Of a stretch of DNA of 64,000 bases, positions 11,346 through 20,687 are shown in pieces. The notes below the pieces were generated by a model, which was given only the letters and a program-made list of their open reading frames with translations, ran no database searches and was not told where the DNA came from. How positions within the stretch are numbered: the stretch's first letter is position 1; each line of letters begins with the position of its first letter. The stretch is from Perilla frutescens (lineage: Eukaryota > Streptophyta > Magnoliopsida > Lamiales > Lamiaceae), in the NCBI GenBank assembly GCA_026008535.1, contig BRKX01000011.1, positions 16,996,001-17,060,000 of the forward strand. The letters are read 5' to 3'. The position numbers and the translations under genes were made by a program.

Positions 11346-13195
11346 ATGAAGTCATTTTTCTAGGATTTGTCATCAGTTCACGAGGTATTGAGGTAGATCG
11401 TTCCAAAATCAAAGCGATTGAGGAATGGCCAACCCCGAAAAATGCCTCTGAGGTTCGATCATTCCATGGCTTAGCTGGGTTTTACCGTCGTTTTGTATGG
11501 GATTTCTCTAGTATAGCCGCCCCTCTTACTGAGCTAAGTAAGAAGGATCGGAAATTTGAGTGGGGTAAACAACAAGAGCATGCATTTAATACTTTGAAAT
11601 CTTTGTTATGTTCTGCTCTTGTTCTTCGTTTACCTGATTTTACTAAGACTTTTGAGATCGAGTGTGATGCTTCGGGCATAGGTATTGGTGCAGTTTTGAT
11701 GCAGGATCGTAGGCCCGTCGCCTACTTCAGTGAGGAGCTTAGTGGCGCTAGTTTGAGGTATTCCATGTACGACAAAGAGCTCTACGCTTTGAAGCGTGCA
11801 TTGGATACATGGCAGCACTATCTTTGGCCCAAGGAGTTCGTGATTCATACGGACCATGAAAGTTTAAAGCATCTCAAAGGACAGCAAAATTTGAACAAGA
11901 GACACGCAAGATGGGTGGAATTCATCGAGTCCTTTCCATATGTGATCAAGTACAATAAGGGTGAAGAAAACGTTGTCGCGGACGCCCTGTCTCGAAGGTA
12001 TGCACTACTGAACTTAATGCATGCTAAGATGCTTGGTTTCGAGTTTATTAAGTCATTATATGATGAAGACGCCTATTTCAGCCCCATTTATGCTTCATGT
12101 GTGTCAAAATCTCGTGCCATTGATGGCTATTATGTGAATGATGGGTTTTTGTTTAAGGAGTCTAAGTTATGCATTCCTGTTTGTTCTATGCGTGAGCTAC
12201 TTGTGTTAGAATCGTATGCGAGAGGTTTAATGGGTCACTTTGGTGTGCATAAAACATTGAACTTGCTGCATGAACACTTCTTTTGGCCGCATATGCGTAG
12301 GGATGTAGAGAATGTGTGTAGTTGTTGCATTATTTGTCGTCAAGCCAAGTCCACTTCACACCCGTTTGGATTGTACACGCCGTTAACCGCCCCATCAGCC
12401 CCTTGGATCGACATATCTATGGATTTTATCTTGGGATTGCCTAAGTCTAGGTCGGGTAAAGATTCGGTGTTTGTTGTTGTTGATCGGTTCTCCAAAATGG
12501 CTCATTTCCTTGCATGTAGGAAAACCGATGATGCTGTTGACATTGCCAATTTGTTCTTTGTGCATATTGTTCGTTTGCATGGAATTCCTCGTACTATTGT
12601 TAGTGATAGGGATTCTAAGTTTTTGGGACATTTTTGGCGTGTTTTGTGGGGAAAATTAGGTACTAAGTTATTGTTCTCTACTGCATGTCATCCAGAAACC
12701 GATGGTCAAACTGAGGTTGTGAATCGTACATTAGGAGCTTTACTTAGGTCTCTAATTAAAAACAATTTGAAGTCATGGGAAGAGTGTTTACCATATGCTG
12801 AATTTGCCTATAATCATGTTATTCATTATTCTACTAACATGTCTCCATTTGAGGTAGTTTATGGATTTAATCCATTAACTCCCACTGATTTGATTCATTT
12901 ACCCGTTGAGCATCTAACGAGTGTTAAAGGAATGAAGAGAGCTGATTTTATTCGAGAGATGCATGAGAAGGTTCGTGCCCGGATCGAGCACAAAGACGCT
13001 CAAACCGCCGCCGCCGCATGCAACACGAGGCGCAAACGTGTTACTTTCCAGCCCGGAGATCGTGTTTGGATTCATCTAAGTCCAGGACGATTCCCTAACT
13101 TGCGGAAATCGAAGTTGTCGCCCCGTGGAGATGGCCCATTGACTGTTTTGAGCCGTGTTATTGATAATGCATACCGCAATGATCTCCCTTGTTAG
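11288..13195 (+). pseudogene. gypsy B RNase H and integrase
   Basis: 635 codons without interruption. Order: end of RT/connection (FLGFVISSRGIEVD), RNase H (FEIECDASGIGIGAVL; DKELYALKRAL; TDHESLKHL), integrase zinc finger (GHFGVHKT, then CSCCIICRQAK), the DDE core (Asp in SMDFILGLP, Asp in SDRDSKF, Glu in TEVVNRTLGALL) and the C-terminal GDRVWIHL domain. A TAG at 13193 ends it. The same frame reopens at 13229. No chromodomain is seen. Confidence 0.92.
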
Positions 13196-13228
13196 TACAA
13201 GTGTTCTTCTACGTTTAATGTTGCTGAT

Positions 13229-13519
13229 TTGTCTCATTTTTCTGCACATGAATTCGACCATGATAAGGATCCAAATTCGAGGACGAATTCTTTTCAGCAG
13301 GGGAGGAATGATGAGGACATCCATAGCAACGAGGAAGTCAAAGAAGAGCTGCAATTCAAAGGACCCGTCATGAGACTACGAGCTAAGAAGTTGCAAGATT
13401 ATTTGCAAGCCACAATTCGCAAGAAGTTCGAAGTTAAAGACGGCGTGCAAGGAAGCTTGAAGATGATGACCTTATTGAAGATGGAAGATGGAGATCAAGA
13501 CATGGAGTACAACACATGA
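13229..13519 (+). pseudogene. gypsy B polyprotein tail running into the 3' LTR
   Basis: In frame with integrase, after the stop at 13193. The tail begins in the FNVADLSHF segment typical of gypsy integrase ends. It passes through the polypurine tract and 70 codons into the LTR, ending with TGA at 13517-13519. The LTR-encoded part contains a basic GPVMRLRAKKLQ motif. Element A has the same arrangement. Families of the CRM lineage are known for integrase ends that reach into the LTR. Confidence 0.7.
13296..13308 (+). other. Polypurine tract of gypsy B
   Basis: CAGCAGGGGAGGA-type purine run ending immediately before the TGATGAGG start of the 3' LTR. Confidence 0.85.
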
Positions 13520-14522
13520 AGATGTGCACGTGTGCTTGTGTGCGTGATTGAAGAGTCACGGCCATGAAGTGAAGAGGCCAAGATTTTCGGCCCTTGATTA
13601 TTTTAATTAAGGGGTTATTTTATTTTAGACTATAGTATTTATTTTATTTAATTAGACTATAGCCCAAGTCAGATTTTTATTTATTTTATTATGTAATTTT
13701 TAGTCATGTTGAAGTCATAGTTTGACTAGGATTTTAGATAAGGCAAGATCTACAAGTTCTACCTTAAATAGAATTCTAGTTTAGGAAATTGTCTAGTCCA
13801 ATTCTAGTTCAAATTGGACTCCTTATTTTCATCCATTAGGCCTTAGATTTTCGGTCCTCTTTAGTATAAATAGGGGATCATTGTGACATTCATACTTTAG
13901 ACTATATTTGAATTATTAAGCCTTTGCTTTCAATATCGTCTCAACCCTTTTGATCTTTGTGAGTTTAGATAATTAAATTCATACTCTTAGATTTAGCACC
14001 TCTAAGTTTTACAAAGGGAATTCGCCGTCCACGTTTGAGGGATCGTCGGAAACTCGCTATCGAAGAGCAACTTAAAGAATTTGGCCTTGTGTACGTTCGA
14101 GATTCAAGGCAACTTTCGGGTTATAATTCACATCGACAAAACACCTCCACCGCCGCCGTTCGACGTCAATCATCCATCATCAACCGTTCGTTTCAACTCA
14201 GCCCCAATTCGAGATCAATTCGTCATCGTTCCATTTAATCCGTAAGTTCATTACAACTCTATCATAACCTATCTACTCTAGCCCTTCTAAACCTAATCAT
14301 CATCATCGAAATTCCAACATCCTTACCCTTATCATAGCCGTCCAAAACAGCCCTACCTTTGTTGGATTTGTGTTATTTTGTGTGTTATTGTCTAGGTATT
14401 TTAGTTGAGTCTTAGTCATCTAGATAACCGAGTATAGATCCCTTACTTCACCGATGTAGTTTCAATCCTTAGCTTCCGCGTATTTTGTGTCTCGTCGTGT
14501 CATTTAGTCCCGGGTCACATCA
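13309..14522 (+). repeat. 3' LTR of gypsy B (1214 bp)
   Basis: TGATGAGGACATCC to GGGTCACATCA. Same length class as the 5' LTR. It is followed directly by the AGTTG target duplication. Confidence 0.95.
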
Positions 14523-14527
14523 AGTTG

Positions 14528-14612
14528 AGTGATTGATATGGGCTAAAATTTTGTTTCGGGACCAAACTGAGATTTCGGGTATAGTTGTAAGGCTAAATTG
14601 GACCTTGTCCCC
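14528..14612 (-). repeat. Right half of the dispersed repeat split by gypsy B
   Basis: Continues the repeat that stops at 6592. Joined across the element, the two halves reproduce the uninterrupted copy (on the opposite strand) around 1500-1600. Confidence 0.75.
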
Positions 14613-14655
14613 AATAATTATCAATGAATTTAAGAAAATGTAGTCTTGAGCGGTA

Positions 14656-14896
14656 CTCCTTCCATTTCTGAACAAGTGTCATTTTAACATTTTAATTTTG
14701 TTTCAAAAAAAGTGTCATTCTACAAATTCAAAATAGAAAATTCTAATTTTTCACACATTTATCTTTATTTAATACACTCAAATATTTATATTTAACTCAT
14801 TTAATATATTCACATAATGATATATTAAGTAATTTAATTAATTTATTAATTTACATGCATTTATCCAAAATGACATTTATATAGAAACAGAACGAG
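14656..14896. mobile_element. Stowaway-like MITE (241 bp)
   Basis: Inverted ends CTCCTTCCATTTCTGAACAA and, on the other strand, CTCGTTCTGTTTCTATATAA, flanked by TA dinucleotides at 14654-14655 and 14897-14898. This is the CTCCCTCCGT-type terminus of Tc1/mariner Stowaway MITEs. The right arm of the inverted duplication (near 37663) has one TA at the same place and no element, so it is an empty site. Confidence 0.85.
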
Positions 14897-14936
14897 TATT
14901 AATTAATTAAATTTGTAGAAAAACAAGAGAACCTAA

Positions 14937-15775
14937 GACCATATTTATCGGTTGCAACATAAGCGAACCGTTCGGCCGCCATGTAGGAAATAAAAAAAAT
15001 TGAAATGGTGGCTTTGGGGTGTTCGACCGAGGGAGACCAGCTGAACGTTGGTCTCTCTCTCTCCTCCCCCATTATTTTTTTTTTATAATTTGTATTTTTT
15101 TATGTATTATTAAAATAAATATATCCATTATATCTAAATTTTATTGGACATGTTAATTTTATTTGGACACTTGCCTCTATTTTATTGGATATGTAGATTT
15201 TATTTAGATATGTAGATATAATGATTATTAAAAATAAATATATCCATTACATCAAAATTTTATTGGATATGTAAATTTTATTTGGCCACTTGTTTCTATT
15301 TTATTGGATATGTAAATTTTATTTGGATATCTACATATAATGCATATAATTCTTTAATCTATTTTATTGGATATGTAAATTTTATTTGAATATCTACATA
15401 TAATGCATATAATTTTTTAATAAGTTTAAAAAAATGTATGGGTTTGTTATTTTATGTTATTACAATTTTCAATAATAATAATAATAATTTATTTTAATTA
15501 TTATTAATTATATTATATGTTATTACAATTTTCAATAATAATAATAATAATAATTTATTTTAATTATTATTAATTATATTATATTTATTAATAAAAGAAA
15601 AGAAAAAATAATATATAATGTTGTGGTTGGGTGTTTGGGTGGTTGCTGATAAACTATCAAATTATATGTGGTTGGCTTGGATAAAATAATGATAATGTGG
15701 AAGAGAAAGAAATTAATTAAATATTGAGGGTGGTTGCCCGACTGGGTGGTTGTCCGATTGCTGATAATGGTAGTC
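14937..15775. mobile_element. Harbinger-like non-autonomous element (839 bp)
   Basis: Present in the left arm of the inverted duplication but absent from the right arm, where GAGAACCTAAATAATAAACG is continuous (reverse complement near 37607-37627). A 3-bp TAA flanks it at 14934-14936 and 15776-15778. Its ends, GACCATATTTATCGG and on the other strand GACTACCATTATCAG, are imperfect inverted repeats. A 3-bp TWA duplication fits the PIF/Harbinger superfamily. There is no transposase. The interior holds AT-rich tandem repeats. Confidence 0.7.
15120..15587. repeat. AT-rich tandem repeats inside the Harbinger-like element
   Basis: From about 15120 to 15420 the motif TATTGGATATGTA followed by TTTTATTTGG recurs at least five times with small changes. 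From about 15461 to 15587 a block of about 65 bp (TACAATTTTCAATAATAATA, then an AT-rich spacer) is duplicated head to tail. Confidence 0.75.
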
Positions 15776-16969
15776 TAAATAATAAACGGGTGCATTGAAA
15801 CGTCATCTACGCTTACGTAAGTGCTAAAACGTCACCCCATCTGGATTGTGTATACATTGAAGCATTCCCAGCTGCCTACTCTCCATTTAATGCATGCATT
15901 TTCTCAAAAAAAAAAAAAAAAAAAAAACAGATATATATCATCTACAGTAGTATTAAACATTTTTTTGAAATTCAGAAAATGTAGTGCTGAACTGTATTAA
16001 ATATTTAGAAATTCAGACACCCTTAGACTAGGGGAAAAAAAAGCTAAAAAATACTAATAATTTTATAGAAAGTTATATTTATGTTACTAAAATTCTGCAA
16101 ATTAACCTTCTACTCCTCTACAGGAATTTAAAATTTTCAACAAATTTTAAGTCAACTTTATGAATTTTTAACTAATCCATTTGGAAGTGAATTATAGTTC
16201 AAACACTATATCATTGAAAAATCACATAAATTAATTTAGTTTCTAACAAAAAAATGAGCTTAAAAAATGAGATTTGTCATTTTTCCTTTCCCCATGATAT
16301 CCGTTATTATATTCCTGCCCATCAATTTTTTTGACAAATTATATTTCATGTCCTTCTTCAGTGTAAACAATGCAAGGAAATTCGGTTATGAGGATATCTC
16401 ACAAATTTTTCTTCAGACGTATAACTCAATTGTGAGAGGATATCGCATTTCATTTATCAAGAGATCGTAAATCGTGAAACGGCGACATAAAAATGGGCCG
16501 GAGTTCTATTTGTGTAAACAACCTAGTTAAATTTTATGTTGAATAATGGATTATTACTTAAGATTTGGGTGAGGCCCTAGATTTATGTAATTGATCACAG
16601 ATCACATATTAAACTGAGTACATCTAGTAATTATATTATGTGTCGACTGTTGAAAATCTGGATTTAACACGTTTTTCCAACATTTACTGCAATTTTATAA
16701 TTTGATTTTAGGGTGTAGACACATTTATTTCGCTCAGATCTTTTAATATTTCTACAGCTACCCAAGGATCGTTGTCTAAATACTTATTGCCAACCTATCT
16801 CAATTTTGGATATCCTAGATTTATAATACTTATTTGATTATGGCAAAAACTTGGATACATCATGTATACCCAAACTTTTCTGTAAGACGGACCAATTCGC
16901 GGGTCAACCCGTAATCCACTCCGGCAAAAAAAAAAAAGACACTACAAAAAAACTATTTTAAGGTGACAG

Positions 16970-17275
16970 AATTAGCGACGGAAAAGACTTTTGTCAACAC
17001 GGGCGATGGACGTGTGACCGCATGGCTACGGACAGACTAGGCGACGGACTAGCCATCGCCACGATGGGCGACGGATACTTTCCGTCGCCTTATGATTTTT
17101 ATTTTATTTTTTTATTATTTTTAATGATACAAAATAAGGCGATGGAACAATTCTGTCGTTAAATTTATTTTTTATTTATTTATTTCCGAAATAATAAGGC
17201 GACGGAATAATTCCGTCACCTTATTTTATTTTTTATTTTTTTTTTAAAAGAACGGACGACGGAATGGTCCGTCGC
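16970..17275. repeat. CACTA 1 subterminal repeats
   Basis: About a dozen GCGACGGA / TCCGTCGC-type motifs in both orientations, several paired as short palindromes (for example GCGACGGATACTTTCCGTCGCC at about 17068-17089). Such subterminal arrays are the transposase-binding sites of CACTA elements. Confidence 0.8.
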
Positions 17276-18579
17276 CTCGTTTCGTAATATTCGGGCACAA
17301 AGCCTTTGTTCTCCATTTTTCTCCCCCAATTCATCCTAAACCCTAATTTGTGATTTTCGGCGCGGACCCCCCCACCGCCCACTGCGTACACCACTCCCAG
17401 CCGCGTCGACTCCCTCTCTCTCCCTCTCCCTCACCCTCTCCCTCTCCCTCCCCCCTTGCTGTGTCTCTGTCGAGCCGCCTGAGCAGTGTCGAACAAGTCA
17501 CTGTCGCGCCGACCTCCGCCGCAGCCGCCCGACGCCCCAACCGCCGACCTCCCAGCCACCGTAAGTTCCTCTCAATTTCTTCTTTAATTTTAGGTGTGTT
17601 TGATATGGATAGATTTGTACAAATTTGTGGATATTAATGTTTGTTTGTTTGATATGAATGTTCTGTTTTACAATTCAATAAATCTTAGAGTATAAATGAT
17701 CGAGATTAATTGTGGTGATTTTGTAATATGAATAAAATAATTTGCGAGAAGAATTTGTTTTGATTAGTGTTAACCAATTAGGTTTTACTGATTAAGTGAT
17801 TATGTAATTTTATGTAATTTTTTATGTGATTTTATGTGATTTTTTTATGTGATTTTATGTGACTTTATATTATCACAAAATTAAATTAAATTATAGATTT
17901 TAATGAATAAAAAATTACAGATTTTATGTATTAAATTAAAATTACAGATTTTAATAAGTAAAAAATTTATTAAAAAAAATTACATATTCTAATTAACCAA
18001 AAATTACAGATTTTATATATTAACAAAAAAATTACAGATTTTATATATTTAACTAAAATTACAGATTTTAATTAGTAAAAAATTTAGCAAAAAAAATTAA
18101 AATATCAAATAGAAAATTAAAGAAAATCCTAAAAAAATTGATATGTAAATTTTTGATCTCATCAAAAATTAAATGGTTGTTAAATATTCTATTAGTTTTA
18201 AAAGAAAAAGGTCAAAACATATTATCTGGAAGGTAAAAATTTATATTGTATTATTTTATGAGACCTATAGAATTAAAGTATGTTAGCTCAATTTTAATAA
18301 ATTATGTTAGTTAAATGGGACGAGGGTCCCTGAATCCCTCTATATTAATTGTACGTATTTATAATGGGACGAGAGCCCTTGGATCCCTCTGGTGTTTGGT
18401 TTTTGCTAGTTAAGTTAAGGTGTTTTGTTTTTTCTAGTTAAGTTAAATTACTTCGATGACATGGTCAAAATATAGATTTCACGTCTTTATGCTGCCGAAT
18501 TTTTGTCTTTTTGAATTTTATGTTTTTGTTTAATGTTAAGATCGTGTGTATAGATATCTATATGAGTTGTTTTTGTCAA

Positions 18580-20019
18580 ATGACTAGAGGTGGTGGATCT
18601 CACGGGGCTCGGTCTCGAGCTATATCATCTATGGGATCCGTTGGCGGTCCCATTGATGATAGTATGGGTCAGGATGGGATCGACATTCAGATTGAGGAGT
18701 TCCGCACGGTTGACTCAAGACGGGGGCTCGAGCTCGAGACTGTGGGCGGGGAGAGGTATGCTGATCAATATATTTAATTAATTTATTTTATGTATATTAT
18801 AATTTAATCTAATTTGCATTTTCAGAGTCATGAGGCCAATTACAGTTATCTTCAAGAGATATATGCATCCTACGGGCTTCGCTTGGAATAAGGTGCCCGT
18901 GGAGAGGAGGATGTTGTAGTGGGGGGAGTTCAAGGTAAAAAATTATATATATGTATTTAGTGTTGTCTAATATTATTACTAACACAGTTGTTTATTTATG
19001 TGTTAATACAAAAGGAGTTTAGGTGGTCTTATCCTGATGAGGAGGTGCTTCCGCTGTTCTAGAAGAAGTGCGAGGATCGATATAGAGACATGGTGTACCA
19101 CATGAAAAAGGATGACTACCAGCAGACCGGTAAGAGTCCCGATTTTGTGCGCCAAAAGGACTGGTCTGACTGGATAGCATACTGGCAGGCGGAGAACACT
19201 CGGGAGAAGGCTCGAGTAGCCAAGAGAAGAGAACTGTCTGACTGAGCCTGATGGACCAGGTTCATCCAGCCAGACTCACCACATAGGTGCCAGATCAGCC
19301 GTGGATCATATGCATGATCTGGTACGAATTATAATAATTATTCAAGTTTATAGTCCTAAAAATTAACTCTTTCTAATTAATTTCATTTTATTTTGTTGAA
19401 TCAGGCTAGAGAGCAGCACATGTCCGAGTGGGAGGCGCGCTATCAGACCTACCTTCAGCTTCACTGCCCGGACGGCCTCTGGACCTCAGTCGAGATGAGG
19501 GAGAACAAGGTAAGTTTTTACCAATATTTTAATATATATATATATATGGGTATAAATATTCTGATAAATGCAGGAGAAGTGTGACGCCTTAACTGCTGAG
19601 TGGATAGCGAATGGTAGGGAGCCGGACATGGGTGAGATTTACTGCCAGGTGGTGGCGCCTGATAGGAAGAGGCGCGCTATCGGGCTGGGGAACATGGCCC
19701 CTACTGTTCGTCTCCCCTCCAGGCCTCCACTGCAGCTGGAGGGTCCTCCTCATCAGCCATCCTGGGCTCTGGCTCGATGTACACCCAGGCAGAGCTCGAT
19801 ATGAGACTGGCTGAGATGCAGTCGCAGATGCAGGCACAGATGCAGACACAAATGGAGGCACAGATGGAGGAGAAGCTGAGTGCCAAATGGGCGACTGTGC
19901 AGTAGGTGCTGGAGAAGCAGGCCAGGATGGAGTCCCTACTTGAGCGCCTTCTCAGCCAGCATCCGGGTGGTGCTGGAAGATCCGGGGGGTCAGGTAGCGG
20001 ATCCGGCAGGCAGGATGAT
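18580..20019 (+). pseudogene. CACTA tnpA-like (Ptta/En/Spm) gene, broken
   Basis: Spliced coding remnants: 18580-18755 (Gly/Ser-rich N-terminus), about 18827-18932 (the IFKRYMHPTGFAWNKVP region), 19016-19320 (DRYRDMVYHMKK; WSDWIAYW), 19405-19509 (AREQHMSEWEARYQ) and 19574-20019. The last exon holds a Met/Gln-rich coiled-coil repeat followed by a Gly/Ser tail. Introns have GT-AG borders. The same domain order occurs in the second CACTA element at 59374-60991. Breaks include in-frame TAG codons at about 18917 and 19060, a frameshift near 19240 and a TAG near 19903. A GC-rich, pyrimidine-repeat segment at 17290-17560 ending in GTAAGT looks like an untranslated first exon. Confidence 0.75.
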
Positions 20020-20065
20020 TGTAATACCCCAAAATTTTATTATCTAAATTTAATTATAAATATAA

Positions 20066-20248
20066 GGGGAAATTACAATTTAATTCCCAACGTTTGGGTG
20101 TTTTAACAAAAATAACCCAACGTTTAAATAATTACAAAATAATTCCCAACCTTTACCCATTTTATCAAAAATGTCCCGGATCAATATTTTCCGGCAATTA
20201 CATGCTGACTAGGCCACCGGACTTCCACGTGGCACCTGACGTGGAATT
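20066..20248 (+). repeat. MULE left terminal inverted repeat
   Basis: Reverse complement of 24433-24615 with only a few mismatches, including GGGG against GGGC at the tip. It contains the pair CCACGTGGCACC / GGTGCCACGTGG. Confidence 0.95.
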
Positions 20249-20687
20249 AAAAAAAAAAACTTAGCCATACGTGGAAAATATTTTTTAAAAATTAAAAAAA
20301 AACCTAGGCTGTCTAATTCCCTTACGGGGGTTTGGAGAAAACAAACATCGCCCAAAATTTTTCTCCCGATTCCTTCTCTACAATAGATACTCACTATATT
20401 CCACAAACCTCGCGACAATCTCCTCAAAAAAACAAAAAGATTCCAGACAAGCATACCCCATATGTGGTCCTCACCGATTGAATCGTACAGATTGAGACGC
20501 ATCGTTTGAAATTTAGAAGAATTGCTATCATCGATTTTGACACGGAAAACTTCAAAAGGTTGGTTTTTTTCTTGCCCACGTATTTTTGTCATGCCAGAAT
20601 CTCATTCTGACTCATTTAGTATTCAATTAGCAGTTTAATCAATTAAAAATAATTTTGTCAATTTTTTGTGTTTAGGGCTACAGTGTC

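Larger units (their letters stand above)
6593..14522 (+). mobile_element. Full-length Ty3/gypsy CRM-like retrotransposon B
   Basis: A 7930-bp element: LTRs at 6593-7805 and 13309-14522, a tRNA-Met-type primer-binding site at 7811, gag-pol between about 8715 and 13519, and a polypurine tract at 13296-13308. A perfect 5-bp target duplication, AGTTG, flanks it (6588-6592 and 14523-14527). Gag and reverse transcriptase sequence style resemble the CRM lineage of plant chromoviruses (inference). The gag-pol frame is broken by four stops and one frameshift, and the protease domain appears shortened. This copy could therefore move only with help. Confidence 0.95.
14611..16840 (+). repeat. Left arm of a large inverted duplication
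   Basis: Matches the reverse complement of 35921-37697. Matching blocks include TCAATGAATTTAAG (14621), AAATAATAAACGGGT with ACGTCATCTACGCTTACGTAAG (about 15777-15820), ATGCATGCATTTTC (15892), AATGTAGTGCTGAACTGTATT (15979), the AGATTTGGGTGAGGCC block (16561) and AGCTACCCAAGGATC (16756). The left arm is longer because a Stowaway MITE and a Harbinger-like element were inserted after duplication. The shared sequence shows no conserved reading frame, so it looks non-coding. Confidence 0.85.
16940..20019 (+). mobile_element. CACTA element 1 (5' end and tnpA-like gene; 3' end not found)
   Basis: Starts CACTACAAAAAAAC at 16940, the signature CACTA (En/Spm) terminus. It is followed by subterminal repeats and a broken tnpA-like gene (18580-20019). 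A gypsy LTR interrupts the gene at 20020. No TNP2 transposase lies between the terminus and the tnpA-like gene, so the element was probably non-autonomous. I could not find its other end. Confidence 0.75.

Noticed and set aside
16267..16470. 67-codon open frame in the left arm of the inverted duplication
   Set aside because: Not preserved in the homologous right arm and no family resemblance; likely chance.
17343..17540. Minus-strand Gly/Glu-rich frame
   Set aside because: Produced by the pyrimidine repeat of the CACTA 1 leader; no family and no supporting signals.
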